From Methylibium rhizosphaerae (GTDB lineage Bacteria > Pseudomonadota > Gammaproteobacteria > Burkholderiales > Burkholderiaceae_C), in assembly GCF_006386545.1 (NCBI RefSeq), contig NZ_SWAR01000002.1, forward strand, positions 1 through 64,000: 64,000 bases of DNA, read 5' to 3'. The notes under the pieces are model-generated. The model was not told the origin of the DNA. It ran no database searches and saw nothing but the letters and a program-made list of their open reading frames with translations. This document shows, one piece after another, positions 9,700 to 18,599 of this stretch. Numbering within the stretch: the stretch's first letter is position 1; every line of letters begins with the position of its first letter. The position numbers and the translations under genes were made by a program.

Positions 9700-10137
9700 T
9701 CAGGATCGGGTCGCCGCCGAAACGAAGTACTTCTTCAGCAGCACCGGTGTCAGCTCGAAGACGCCTGCCGAGAAGGTGGCGGTGAAGCACACCTCGCTCG
9801 GCTTGTCCGGGTTGGCCAGCAGCGCCACGAACAACCAATCGGCGCCCGGGCGACGCCACAGCAGCAGGTGCGACGGCGCAAAGCCGTCGGCCTGCAGCGC
9901 CGGATAGCGCTGCTGCATCGCGACAGTGACCTGCAGGCGGTCGCCGGCATCGAGCAGCGCGCTGTTCTGGCCGATGCTGAACTCGATGGCGTCGTGGCTC
10001 ACGCAGCTTTCGATGCGCGCATGCGTGCCGCCCTTGTCGAAGATGCGCGGCAGCTCCTGCGCCGTCACCGCCGCAGGCGACAACGCCGCCGCCGCCGCAA
10101 GGGCCGCCAGCCGGACATGGCACACGCTCATCTTCAT
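9700..10137 (-). CDS. secreted protein of unknown function
   Basis: A 145-residue protein that I do not recognise. The N-terminus MKMSVCHVRLAALAAAA is a signal peptide ending near AVTAQ, so the product is probably periplasmic. The mature part has two cysteines (ARIESCVSHD and SEVCFTAT) that could form a disulfide, and ends in beta-strand-like sequence. The start could also be 9-12 codons further upstream; none has a good Shine-Dalgarno. It faces the phasin terminator and is divergent from the methyltransferase gene. Confidence 0.65.
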   Translation of the reverse strand: MKMSVCHVRLAALAAAAALSPAAVTAQELPRIFDKGGTHARIESCVSHDAIEFSIGQNSALLDAGDRLQVTVAMQQRYPALQADGFAPSHLLLWRRPGADWLFVALLANPDKPSEVCFTATFSAGVFELTPVLLKKYFVSAATRS

Positions 10138-10312
10138 GCGCGCGAGCATGCACCCAAACGGCACCGTCCGCAGCCTCGGCCCTGCCCCTGTTGCGGCAGC
10201 CGCTCGGACGTAAGACTTTGATAACACCGCGGCACAAGCACCGCGCGACTCCTAAAGTGCCTTGCTGCAGCGCAAGAAAACGGGCTGCGCCATCACGCCA
10301 AGGAGGCTGCCG

Positions 10313-11266
10313 ATGAACGCCTGCTGCCCCATCTGCGAAGCCAGCACTTACCAGTACCTGTTCAAGGTGCTGCCGCAGTGCGAACACGGCAGCATCGTGC
10401 GGTGCAGCCGGTGCGCGCACTGCTACAGCCTGCTGGCCGCCAACGTGGATGCCGCCGCCTTGTACAGCGACGAGGTCTATCAGGTGGTCGAGAACCGCCA
10501 GTCGATCTTCGACCGCATCCTCAACTGGGAATACGGCCACGTGCTCGAGCAGCTGGCACGGCTGCGCCCGGCGAAGGGGCGGCTGCTCGACTTCGGCGGC
10601 GGCAAGGGCAAGTTCGGCTGGCTGGCGCGCGAGGCCGGCTGGGACCCGCGCTGCGTGGAAACCTCGACCGCCCGTGCCGCCTATGCCCGCGAGGTGTACG
10701 GCCTCGACGTGGACACGAACTTCTACGAGCGCGGCCCGCTGTTCGGCGGTCATTTCGACGTGGTGACACTGTTCCACGTGCTGGAGCACCTGCCGCATCC
10801 GCAGGCGCTGCTGGGCGAGCTGGTCGCCGCCAACCTCAAGCCCGACGGCCTGCTCGTCATCGAAGTGCCCAACATCAGCAGCTGGCAGGCGCGGCTGGCC
10901 GGCAACCGCTGGATGCACCTCGACGTGCCGCGCCATATCCAGCATTTCTCGCCGCAGCGGCTCGCGCGACTGCTGGGCGACATGGGCTTCCGGCCGGTCA
11001 GGACCACCTACGCCTCGGTGCACCTGGGCGTGCTGGGCATGCTCGACAGCCTGATGAAGCGCTTCGGCTACGGCGGCAACATCATCTACGAGCTGAAGAA
11101 CCGCAGGACGCCCGCACTGATGGCCAAGGTCGCGCTGGCGCTGCCGTTCGCGGCGCTGCTCGAGGGGCTGGCATCGATGGCCGGCAAGGGGGGCGTGATC
11201 CGCATGTACCTCGTGCGGACCCAGATCCAGGAGCCCGGGTCCCGGGAAAGCACGCACGCGTTCTAG
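10313..11266 (+). CDS. SAM-dependent methyltransferase with N-terminal zinc knuckle
   Basis: A 317-residue protein. Two CxxC pairs (C5/C8 and C31/C34) form a zinc-ribbon-like N-terminus. A class I methyltransferase fold follows, with motif I DFGGGKGKFG at about 92-101 and the downstream FHVLEHLPHP segment. The layout is shared with methyltransferases that act on sugars, quinones or polysaccharide precursors; the substrate is unknown. The ATG at 10313 has a perfect AGGAGG at 10301-10306. The patatin gene follows 48 bp later. Confidence 0.85.
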   Translation: MNACCPICEASTYQYLFKVLPQCEHGSIVRCSRCAHCYSLLAANVDAAALYSDEVYQVVENRQSIFDRILNWEYGHVLEQLARLRPAKGRLLDFGGGKGKFGWLAREAGWDPRCVETSTARAAYAREVYGLDVDTNFYERGPLFGGHFDVVTLFHVLEHLPHPQALLGELVAANLKPDGLLVIEVPNISSWQARLAGNRWMHLDVPRHIQHFSPQRLARLLGDMGFRPVRTTYASVHLGVLGMLDSLMKRFGYGGNIIYELKNRRTPALMAKVALALPFAALLEGLASMAGKGGVIRMYLVRTQIQEPGSRESTHAF

Positions 11267-11314
11267 ACCGCCCGCTCAACGGCAGACCGAGGGCCGCGAC
11301 CTACACTGGCCCGC

Positions 11315-12538
11315 ATGCCTTCCAAGCCCAGAAGCACCGGCCCTCGCATCGGACTCGCCCTTGCCGGCGGCGGCCCGCTGGGCGCCATCTACGAGATCGG
11401 CGCGTTGTGCGCCCTCGAGGAAGCCATCGACGGACTGCAGTTCAACGCCTGCGAGGGCTATGTGGGCGTGTCGGCCGGCGGCTTCGTCGCCGCGGGCCTT
11501 GCCAACGGCATGACGCCGCGCGAGCTGTGCCAGTCGTTCATCGAGAACGAAGGCCCGAGCCGCGACGTGTTCGACCCGGCCGCGCTGATGCGGCCGGCCT
11601 GGAACGAATACGCAAGCCGCCTGTGGAAGCTGCCCGGGCTGCTGGTGGGCGCAGGCCTCGACTACGCCTTCGGCCTGGCCTCCCGGGGTGCCGTGCTCAA
11701 CCAGCTCGGCCGCGCCGTGCCCACTGGCCTGTTCACGAACGATGCGGTGCATGAACGCCTGTCACGGGTGTTCTCCGCGCCGGGCCGCACCAATGACTTC
11801 CGCCGGCTGAAGAAGCGACTCGTGCTGGTGGCGGTGGACCTCGACACCGGCGAGGCGGCGCCCTTCGGCACGCCCGGCCATGACGACGTACCCATCTCGG
11901 TGGCGGTGCAGGCCAGCGCGGCACTGCCGGGGCTGTTTCCGCCGGTGCAGATCGGCGGGCGCCACTATGTGGACGGTGCCCTGCGCAAGACGCTGCATGC
12001 CTCGGTGCTGCTCGAGCAAGGGCTCGATCTGCTGTTCTGCCTCAATCCGCTGGTGCCTTACGACGGCAGCGAGGCGCCGCGCCGCCACGACGAACCGCGC
12101 CACAAGGGCGCGGTCGACCGGCTGGTCGACGGCGGACTGCCGCAGGTGCTGTCGCAGACCTTCCGGGCCATCATCCGTTCGCGCATGGAGCTCGGCATGA
12201 AGGGCTACGAGCGCCAGTACCCCGGCACCGACATCCTGCTGTTCGAGCCGGAGCCGGGCGACGCGAAGATCTTCTTCACCAACCCGTTCAGCTACTCGCA
12301 GCGCCGCTGGCTGGCCGAACACGCCTACCAGGAGACGCGCCGCATGCTGCAGGCGCGGCGCGGCGCGATCCAGGCCACCCTGGCCCGGCACGGGCTGTCG
12401 CTCAACGGCACGGTGGTCGACGACCCGCGGCGCTCGCTGGTCGATCCGCGGCCGCGCCCTGTGGGTCGCGCGAACCAGGCGCTGCGCCGGCTCGAGACGG
12501 TGCTCGACGACCTGGAACACCGCCTGGCGCCGGCCTGA
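11315..12538 (+). CDS. patatin-like phospholipase
   Basis: A 407-residue patatin-family serine lipase. The oxyanion-hole glycine loop AGGGPLGAIYE is at about 17-27, the nucleophile elbow GVSAGG (Ser52) at about 50-55 and the catalytic Asp in VDGAL near 221. No signal peptide is seen, so the enzyme is probably cytosolic. It may cleave acyl esters of phospholipids. The C-terminal third (from about 300) is basic and less conserved. It ends 7 bp before the convergent YqaA-like gene. Confidence 0.87.
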   Translation: MPSKPRSTGPRIGLALAGGGPLGAIYEIGALCALEEAIDGLQFNACEGYVGVSAGGFVAAGLANGMTPRELCQSFIENEGPSRDVFDPAALMRPAWNEYASRLWKLPGLLVGAGLDYAFGLASRGAVLNQLGRAVPTGLFTNDAVHERLSRVFSAPGRTNDFRRLKKRLVLVAVDLDTGEAAPFGTPGHDDVPISVAVQASAALPGLFPPVQIGGRHYVDGALRKTLHASVLLEQGLDLLFCLNPLVPYDGSEAPRRHDEPRHKGAVDRLVDGGLPQVLSQTFRAIIRSRMELGMKGYERQYPGTDILLFEPEPGDAKIFFTNPFSYSQRRWLAEHAYQETRRMLQARRGAIQATLARHGLSLNGTVVDDPRRSLVDPRPRPVGRANQALRRLETVLDDLEHRLAPA

Positions 12539-12545
12539 GCAGTAG

Positions 12546-13022
12546 TCACAGCCCGCCGGGAAAGAACCACAGCAGCACGGCCGTCATGGTGAGGTAGCGG
12601 GCGAACTTGCCGATCGCCATGTACACCACGCACGGCCAGAACGGCAGGCGCAGCCAGCCGGCCACCGCGCACAGCGGATCGCCCACCAGCGGCAGCCACG
12701 CCAGCAGGCAGGCCTTGGCCCCGAAGCGCTCGAGCCACTTCAGCGCACGTGCCTCCACGTGCTTGTGGGTCACGCGCTCGTAGGCGCGCTCGATGCCGTA
12801 GCCCATCCAGTAGCTGATCGCGCCGCCCACGGTGTTGCCGGCGGTGGCCACCAGCACCGCCGGCCAGAAGAGGTCGGGGTTGAGCGTGATCAGCCCGTAC
12901 ACCGCCGGCTCCGAGCCGATGGGCAACAAGGTCGCAGACACCAGCGCCACCACGAACACGGTGGACAAGCCGTATTGGGGCAGCGACAGCATCGCGAGCA
13001 GCGACTCGATCCATGCTTCCAT
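12546..13022 (-). CDS. YqaA-family DedA-like membrane protein
   Basis: A 158-residue integral membrane protein with four to five hydrophobic segments. The segment GNTVGGAISYWMGY and the later LLAWLPLVGDPLCAVAG match the SNARE-associated/DedA-like fold of YqaA proteins. DedA relatives are lipid flippases or contribute to membrane homeostasis; the role of YqaA itself is not established. The ATG at 13022 lies about 60 bp from the divergent dusB promoter region. Confidence 0.85.
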   Translation of the reverse strand: MEAWIESLLAMLSLPQYGLSTVFVVALVSATLLPIGSEPAVYGLITLNPDLFWPAVLVATAGNTVGGAISYWMGYGIERAYERVTHKHVEARALKWLERFGAKACLLAWLPLVGDPLCAVAGWLRLPFWPCVVYMAIGKFARYLTMTAVLLWFFPGGL

Positions 13023-13083
13023 CGGCGCGCATTATTGGCGCAGCAGCCGTTCGCGACACGCCGGCGCGGTCGATCCCAACCGC

Positions 13084-13089
13084 TATACT
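13084..13089 (+). promoter_or_regulatory. candidate -10 for dusB-fis
   Basis: TATACT, one change from TATAAT, lies 51 bp before the dusB ATG. The expected -35 position (13061-13066) is GC-rich and does not match, so activation or growth-phase control may be needed. Only the -10 is supported. Confidence 0.4.
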
Positions 13090-13139
13090 CTGCCTCCTTT
13101 TTCAGCACCGCCTTCTCGGGCCACTCCCCGTTTCGACCC

Positions 13140-14180
13140 ATGCGCATCGGCCCGTTCGAGCTGCCCAACCGATTGTTCGTGGCGCCCATGGCAGGCGTGA
13201 CGGACCGGCCGTTCCGCCAGCTGTGCAAGCGGCTCGGAGCGGGCTATGCAGTGAGCGAGATGGTGACGTCGCGACGCGACCTGTGGACGAGCCTCAAGAC
13301 CTCGCGCCGGGCCAACCACGACGGAGAGGCCGCACCCATCGCGGTGCAGATCGCCGGCACCGAGCCGATCATGATGGCCGAGGCCGCGGTCTACAACATC
13401 GAGCGTGGCGCGCAGATCATCGACATCAACATGGGCTGCCCGGCCAAGAAGGTGTGCAACAAGTGGGCCGGCTCCGCGCTGATGCAGGACGAGGACCTCG
13501 CGCTGCGCATCGTCGATGCCGTGGTCACCGCGAGCGCGCCGCACGGCGTGCCGGTCACCTTGAAGATGCGCACCGGCTGGTGCCAGCAGCACAAGAACGC
13601 GGTCAGCATCGCGCGGGCCGCCGAAAGCGCCGGCGTGGCAATGCTCACCGTGCACGGGCGCACCCGCGAGCAGGGCTACAAGGGCCAGGCCGAGTACGAC
13701 ACCATCGCCGCGGTGAAGGCCGCGGTGGCCGTGCCGGTGGTGGCCAACGGCGACATCACCTCGTCCGAGAAGGCACGCGAAGTGCTGGCCGCCACCAGGG
13801 CCGATGCGGTGATGATCGGCCGCGCAGCACAGGGGCGGCCGTGGATCTTCCGCGAGATCGCGCACTTCCTCGACACCGGCCGGCACCTCGAAGCGCCGGC
13901 CGTGGCCGAGGTGCGCGACCTGCTGGTCGAGCACCTGCACGACCACTATGGGCTCTACGGCGAATTCACCGGCGTGCGCACGGCGCGCAAGCACATCGGC
14001 TGGTATGTGCGCGGCCTGCCGGGCGGTGAAGTCTTCCGGGCCCGCATGAACACGCTGGAAAGCAGCACGACCCAACTGGCCGCCGTGGTCGAGTACTTCG
14101 ACGCGCTGGCCGAACGACACGAGCGCCTGCCCACGACGCAGGAGCTGGACATGAACCTTCTCGATCAAGAAGCCGCATGA
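13140..14180 (+). CDS. dusB: tRNA-dihydrouridine synthase DusB
   Basis: A 346-residue FMN-dependent TIM-barrel enzyme that reduces uridine in the tRNA D-loop. The N-terminal APMAGVTDRPFR at about 15-26 and MGCPAKKVCNKWAG near 97-110, with the catalytic Cys, are diagnostic. FMN-binding VVANGDI and AQGRPWIF follow. The start at 13140 gives the canonical MRIGPFELPN; upstream in-frame sequence to 12759 is not conserved. The fis gene starts 31 bp later, the conserved dusB-fis operon arrangement. Confidence 0.95.
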   Translation: MRIGPFELPNRLFVAPMAGVTDRPFRQLCKRLGAGYAVSEMVTSRRDLWTSLKTSRRANHDGEAAPIAVQIAGTEPIMMAEAAVYNIERGAQIIDINMGCPAKKVCNKWAGSALMQDEDLALRIVDAVVTASAPHGVPVTLKMRTGWCQQHKNAVSIARAAESAGVAMLTVHGRTREQGYKGQAEYDTIAAVKAAVAVPVVANGDITSSEKAREVLAATRADAVMIGRAAQGRPWIFREIAHFLDTGRHLEAPAVAEVRDLLVEHLHDHYGLYGEFTGVRTARKHIGWYVRGLPGGEVFRARMNTLESSTTQLAAVVEYFDALAERHERLPTTQELDMNLLDQEAA

Positions 14181-14211
14181 ATAACGAAACGCAAGTCCAT
14201 CTGGAGCAGGC

Positions 14212-14448
14212 ATGAGCAAGAAGCACATCGAAGAGTGCCTGCGTGACAGCCTCGAGGTCTATTTCAAGGACCTGCGCGGCGCCGAGCCGCATTCCATGTA
14301 CGACATGATCCTCAAGACCGTCGAGAAGCCGCTGCTCGACGTGGTGATGCAGCACGCCGACGGCAATCAGTCGCGCGCCGCCGAATGGCTGGGCATCAAC
14401 CGCAACACGCTGCGGCGCAAGCTCGTCGAGCACAAACTCATCAAATAG
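14212..14448 (+). CDS. fis: Fis-family DNA-binding protein
   Basis: A 78-residue nucleoid-associated regulator. The C-terminal helix-turn-helix (about 49-75) contains the motif NQSRAAEWLGINRNTLRRKL typical of Fis. The N-terminal half is the dimerisation region, shorter than in E. coli Fis (98 residues), as usual in betaproteobacteria. A GGAG at 14203-14206 supports the start. The position behind dusB is the classical operon. Confidence 0.93.
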   Translation: MSKKHIEECLRDSLEVYFKDLRGAEPHSMYDMILKTVEKPLLDVVMQHADGNQSRAAEWLGINRNTLRRKLVEHKLIK

Positions 14449-14533
14449 TGATCTGTGACTGGTGACTGGTGGCCAGAGATGGCTCACTGTCTTCGCCAGT
14501 CGCGCGTCACCAGGCACCGTCACTGGAATTGAA

Positions 14534-16105
14534 ATGACCACCGCCCTCCTCTCCGTTTCCGACAAGACCGGCATCGTCGAATTCGCACAGGCGTTGCACG
14601 CCGCCGGCGTGAAGCTGCTGTCCACCGGCGGCACCGCCAAGCTGCTGGCCGACAAGGGCCTGCCGGTCACCGAGGTGTCCGAGGTGACCGGCTTTCCCGA
14701 GATGCTCGACGGCCGCGTGAAGACGCTGCACCCGCGCATCCACGGCGGCCTGCTGGCGCGCCGCGACCTGCCGCAGCACATGGCCGCGCTGAAGGAGCAC
14801 GGCATCGGGACCATCGACATCCTGGTGGTGAACCTCTACCCGTTCGCGCAGGCCACCGCGCGTCCCGACTGCACGCTCGAAGACGCGATCGAGAACATCG
14901 ACATCGGCGGCCCGGCCATGCTGCGCGCGGCGGCCAAGAACTGGCAGGACGTGGCGGTGGTGATCGACCCGACCGACTACGAGCGCGTGCTGTCCGAGCT
15001 GAAGGCGGGCAGGATCGAGCGCAACACCAAGTTCATGCTGGCCAGGAAGGTGTACGCGCACACCGCGGCCTACGACGGCATGATCACCAACTACCTCACA
15101 GCGCTCGAAGAAGGCGCAGAGCAGCGCACCGCCGACGTGCCCGCGCGCAACGAGTATCCGGCCGTCTACAACCTGCAGCTCGTGAAGACGCAGGACATGC
15201 GCTATGGCGAGAACCCGCACCAGAGCGCCGCGTTCTACCGCGACGTGAAGCCGGTCGGCGGCAGCCTCGCGCACTACCGCCAGCTGCAGGGCAAGGAGCT
15301 GTCGTACAACAACATCGCCGACGCCGACGCGGCCTGGGAATGCGTGAAGACCTTCGACGCGCCGGCCTGCGTGATCATCAAGCATGCCAACCCCTGCGGC
15401 GTGGCCGTGGGCGGCACGGCGGCCGAGGCCTACGGCAAGGCCTTCAAGACCGACCCGACCTCTGCCTTCGGCGGCATCATCGCCTTCAACCAGCCGCTCG
15501 ACAAAGCCGCCGCCGAGCTGGTGGCCAGGCAGTTCGTCGAGGTGCTCATCGCCCCGAGCATCACCGCAGAGGCGCGCGCGGTGTTCGCCGCCAAGCAGAA
15601 CGTGCGCCTCCTCGAGGTGCCGCTGGGCAGCACCCCCAACCCGATGGACTTCAAGCGGGTGGGCGGCGGCATGCTGCTGCAGTCCGCCGACGCGAAGAAC
15701 GTGGCGGCCAGCGAGCTGCGCGTGGTGACGAAGCAGCAACCCTCGCACGAGCAGATGCAGGACCTGCTGTTCGCCTGGAAGGTCGCCAAGTACGTGAAGA
15801 GCAATGCCATCGTGTTCTGTGCCGGCGGCATGACGCTCGGCGTGGGCGCGGGGCAGATGAGCCGCATCGACTCGGCGCGCATCGCCTCCATCAAGGCCGA
15901 GAATGCCGGCCTGTCGCTCAAGGGCTCGGCGGTCGCCAGCGACGCGTTCTTCCCGTTCCGCGACGGCCTCGACGTCGTGTGCGACGCCGGCGCCACCTGC
16001 GTGATCCAGCCGGGCGGCAGCATGCGCGACGACGAGGTCATTGCGGCCGCCGACGAACGCGGCATCGCCATGGTGCTCACCGGCACCCGCCACTTCAGGC
16101 ACTGA
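14534..16105 (+). CDS. purH: bifunctional AICAR formyltransferase/IMP cyclohydrolase PurH
   Basis: A 523-residue enzyme for the last two steps of purine synthesis. The N-terminal MGS-like IMP cyclohydrolase domain (about 1-200) begins [12 protein letters not shown] and includes STGGTAKLL. The AICAR transformylase domain holds KHANPCGVA near 280 and ends near GTRHFRH. The ATG at 14534 is chosen because it opens the conserved domain; an upstream in-frame start at 14462 adds unconserved residues. The 85-bp gap after fis contains direct GTGACTG repeats and inverted segments that may form leader structure. Confidence 0.96.
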   Translation: MTTALLSVSDKTGIVEFAQALHAAGVKLLSTGGTAKLLADKGLPVTEVSEVTGFPEMLDGRVKTLHPRIHGGLLARRDLPQHMAALKEHGIGTIDILVVNLYPFAQATARPDCTLEDAIENIDIGGPAMLRAAAKNWQDVAVVIDPTDYERVLSELKAGRIERNTKFMLARKVYAHTAAYDGMITNYLTALEEGAEQRTADVPARNEYPAVYNLQLVKTQDMRYGENPHQSAAFYRDVKPVGGSLAHYRQLQGKELSYNNIADADAAWECVKTFDAPACVIIKHANPCGVAVGGTAAEAYGKAFKTDPTSAFGGIIAFNQPLDKAAAELVARQFVEVLIAPSITAEARAVFAAKQNVRLLEVPLGSTPNPMDFKRVGGGMLLQSADAKNVAASELRVVTKQQPSHEQMQDLLFAWKVAKYVKSNAIVFCAGGMTLGVGAGQMSRIDSARIASIKAENAGLSLKGSAVASDAFFPFRDGLDVVCDAGATCVIQPGGSMRDDEVIAAADERGIAMVLTGTRHFRH

Positions 16106-16117
16106 CCACGAGAGCGG

Positions 16118-16741
16118 ATGCTGACGCTCGCCGAATTCGCCGGCCTCGTACTCGCCTTCATCGCGCGCCTCATCACCGGCGCGCAGGGCCACTGGTACGG
16201 CAGCCCGCCGAAGGCGGAACAGCGCATCTACTTCGCCAACCACCAGAGCCACCTGGACTGGGTGCTGATCTGGGCGGCGCTGCCGCGCGACCTGCGCACG
16301 CTCACGCGGCCGATCGCGGCCAAGGACTACTGGACCGCCAGCCGCTTCAAGCACTGGCTCACCCGCGAGGTGTTCAACGCGGTCTACGTGAACCGCCAGC
16401 GCACCGACGACCAGGACCCGCTGGAGCCGCTGGTGGCCGCGCTGAAGAACGGCGACTCGCTGGTCATCTTTCCCGAGGGCACCCGCAGCAACAAGGGCGA
16501 GCCGCAGTCCTTCAAGAGCGGCCTGTACCACCTGGCCGAGCAGTTCCCGCAGGTGCAGCTGATCCCGGCCTGGATCGACAACGTGCAGCGCGTCATGCCC
16601 AAGGGCGAGGTGGTGCCGGTGCCGATCCTGTGCTCGGTGACCTTCGGCGCCCCGATGCAGCTGCAGCCGGGCGAGGACAAGCGGGCCTTCCTCGAGCGGG
16701 CGCGTGACGCGGTGACGGCGCTGCGCAAGGTGGCCGCATGA
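16118..16741 (+). CDS. 1-acyl-glycerol-3-phosphate acyltransferase-like (PlsC family)
   Basis: A 207-residue lysophospholipid acyltransferase. The catalytic HX4D motif is NHQSHLD at 41-47, and FPEGTRS at about 118-124 is the acceptor phosphate-binding block. One hydrophobic N-terminal segment anchors it to the inner membrane. It would make phosphatidic acid, the substrate of the next enzyme. It overlaps the CDP-diglyceride synthase gene by 4 bp (ATGA), so the two act and are translated together. Confidence 0.9.
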   Translation: MLTLAEFAGLVLAFIARLITGAQGHWYGSPPKAEQRIYFANHQSHLDWVLIWAALPRDLRTLTRPIAAKDYWTASRFKHWLTREVFNAVYVNRQRTDDQDPLEPLVAALKNGDSLVIFPEGTRSNKGEPQSFKSGLYHLAEQFPQVQLIPAWIDNVQRVMPKGEVVPVPILCSVTFGAPMQLQPGEDKRAFLERARDAVTALRKVAA

Positions 16742-17724
16742 AGGCGATCTTCAAGGCGCTGCGCGAACTCTCGGTGGACCAGCAGGTCGGCCTGCTGTTC
16801 CTCATGCTGTTCGGCATCCTCGTCGTCGTCACCGCCACCGCCTTCCTGCTGTCGCTGCGCGGCGGCGGGCGCGACTTCTTCGACCGGCACGAACGCTTCA
16901 AGCGCGACCTGCGCGCGGTGTGGGTGAGCGCCACGCTGTTCTGGCTGGCCTGGGTGTCGGGCCCGGTGGGCGCCACGCTCCTCTTCGGCGCGTTCTCCTT
17001 CCTTGCGCTGCGCGAGTACATCACGCTGATGCACACCCGGCGCAGCGACCACCGCAGCCTGATCCTGGCGTTCTTCTTCGTGCTCCCGCTGCAGTACATC
17101 GTGGTGGCCAACCGCAACTTCGACCTGTTCAGCGTGTTCATCCCGGTCTACGTTTTCCTGGCCATTCCGGTGGTAAGCGCGCTGGCCGGCGACCCCGAGC
17201 GCTTCCTCGAGCGCAACGCGAAGATCCAGTGGGGCATCATGGTCTGCGTGTATGGCCTCTCCCATGCGCCGGCGCTGCTGCTGCTCGAGTTCCCGCGCTA
17301 CGAAGGCCGCGGCGCCTTCCTGGTGTTCTTCCTGGTCTTCACCGTGGCCACCGCCCAGATCGTGCAGGAGGCCGCCAGCCGGCTGCTGCGGCGTCGGCCG
17401 GTGGCACGGCTCATCAGCCGCTCGTTCTCGATCCGCGCCTGGATGATCGGCTCGGTGGTCGGCGCGCTCAGCGGTGCGCTGCTGTACTGGATCACGCCGT
17501 TCAAGGTGGGGCAGGCGCTGTCGATGGCCTTCATCGCCGCAGCGGCCGGCACCCTGGGCGAATTCGTCATGAAGGCCCTCAAGCGCGATGCCGGCGTGCG
17601 CTACTGGGGCAACCGCTCGTCGGTGACCGGCGCGGTGGGCCTGCTCGACCGCGTGGCGCCGCTGTGTTTTGCCGCGCCGGTGTTCTTCCACTCGGTGCGC
17701 TGGTACTTCCAGCTCAGCCGCTGA
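16738..17724 (+). CDS. cdsA: phosphatidate cytidylyltransferase (CdsA-like)
   Basis: A 328-residue polytopic membrane enzyme that converts phosphatidic acid and CTP to CDP-diacylglycerol. About eight hydrophobic segments are visible. The C-terminal signature is a variant: the family's S-x2-K-R-x2-K-D block appears as [18 protein letters not shown], as in the CdsA paralogue encoded with PlsC-like enzymes. An essential cdsA probably also exists elsewhere, so this may be the second copy. It is coupled to the upstream acyltransferase; ruvC starts 8 bp later. Confidence 0.83.
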   Translation: MKAIFKALRELSVDQQVGLLFLMLFGILVVVTATAFLLSLRGGGRDFFDRHERFKRDLRAVWVSATLFWLAWVSGPVGATLLFGAFSFLALREYITLMHTRRSDHRSLILAFFFVLPLQYIVVANRNFDLFSVFIPVYVFLAIPVVSALAGDPERFLERNAKIQWGIMVCVYGLSHAPALLLLEFPRYEGRGAFLVFFLVFTVATAQIVQEAASRLLRRRPVARLISRSFSIRAWMIGSVVGALSGALLYWITPFKVGQALSMAFIAAAAGTLGEFVMKALKRDAGVRYWGNRSSVTGAVGLLDRVAPLCFAAPVFFHSVRWYFQLSR

Positions 17725-17731
17725 ACGCGCC

Positions 17732-18280
17732 ATGCGCATCCTCGGTATCGATCCCGGCCTGCAGACCACGGGCTTTGGCGTCATCGAAGTGGAAGGGGCG
17801 CAGCTGCACTACGTGGCCAGCGGCACCATCAAGACCCGCGACGCAGCCCTCGGCGACCTGCCGGGGCGCCTGAAGATCATCTTCGAAGGGGTGTGCGAAG
17901 TGGTGCGCCGCTACGAACCGGTTGCGGCCTCGGTCGAGATCGTGTTCGTCAACGTCAACCCGCAGTCCACGCTGCTGCTCGGCCAGGCGCGCGGCGCGGC
18001 GCTCGCGGGGCTGGTGAGCTGCAGCCTGCCGGTGGCCGAATACACCGCGCTGCAGATGAAGAAGGCCATCGTCGGCCACGGCCATGCACGCAAGGAGCAG
18101 ATCCAGCACATGGTGCAGCGCCTGCTGTCGCTGCCGGGCGAACCGGGCCGCGATGCGGCCGACGCACTCGGGCTGGCCATCACCCATGCGCATGCCGGCC
18201 GCTCCATGGCCGCGCTCGAAAGCGCAACGTCGCTGCAGCGCCGTACGCACGCCCAGTACCGCCGCGGCAGAACGCTCTGA
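17732..18280 (+). CDS. ruvC: Holliday junction resolvase RuvC
   Basis: A 182-residue RNase-H-fold nuclease. Catalytic Asp7 is in [10 protein letters not shown], the second acidic residue is in SVEIVFVN near 68-75, and the C-terminal acidic pair is in [13 protein letters not shown] near 140-150. It cuts Holliday junctions with RuvAB. The ATG at 17732 opens the conserved fold. ruvA and ruvB, frequent neighbours, do not follow; the exopolysaccharide locus begins instead. Confidence 0.95.
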   Translation: MRILGIDPGLQTTGFGVIEVEGAQLHYVASGTIKTRDAALGDLPGRLKIIFEGVCEVVRRYEPVAASVEIVFVNVNPQSTLLLGQARGAALAGLVSCSLPVAEYTALQMKKAIVGHGHARKEQIQHMVQRLLSLPGEPGRDAADALGLAITHAHAGRSMAALESATSLQRRTHAQYRRGRTL

Positions 18281-18599
18281 GCGGCAGAAATTCTTTCGGC
18301 AACAAACGCCTCTCGAAGGTCGTTTTGCCATGCGCTCCTGCTCTTCCCGCATGAGTTGATGCGACCGCTGCCGCATTGACACCGCAAGTTACGGTGCTTG
18401 CATTGCGCACGCCTTCAACAAAGGAGTGCGGCTGCATACGATGCGCCGGTGCTCTCTGGACATGCAGCGCATGCCCCGCGTCCGGCGGCTGCCACGAAGT
18501 GTTGCTGCCGGTGAGCGCACCTCCCCCAAACCGCCGGCCCGGGCGTGAACATTGCGTAGCTCGCCCGTCCGTGGCAGCCGGCATGTCGCGACGCCGGGT
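18281..18599. other. intergenic region before the exopolysaccharide locus
   Basis: This 319-bp gap between ruvC and the priming transferase holds no gene. It contains a possible sigma-70 promoter (TTGACA 18376-18381 with weak TGCATT 18399-18404), a dyad CATGCAGCGCATG at 18461-18473, and a sigma-54-like pair at 18541-18556. An intrinsic terminator for ruvC is not evident. Confidence 0.6.
18541..18556 (+). promoter_or_regulatory. possible sigma-54 promoter of the priming transferase
   Basis: GGGCGTGAACATTGCG has GG (18542-18543) and GC (18554-18555) exactly 10 bp apart. It keeps the TTGC of the -12 box, but the -24 box (GGGCGTG against TGGCACG) is weaker. It has the same GGGCxTG-N4-TTGC form as the better site at 21661. 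A dyad lies about 70 bp upstream. Confidence 0.35.

Noticed and set aside
14449-14533. Possible purine leader or attenuator before purH
   Set aside because: Only short GTGACTG direct repeats and loose inverted segments occur; no riboswitch architecture or terminator is recognisable.
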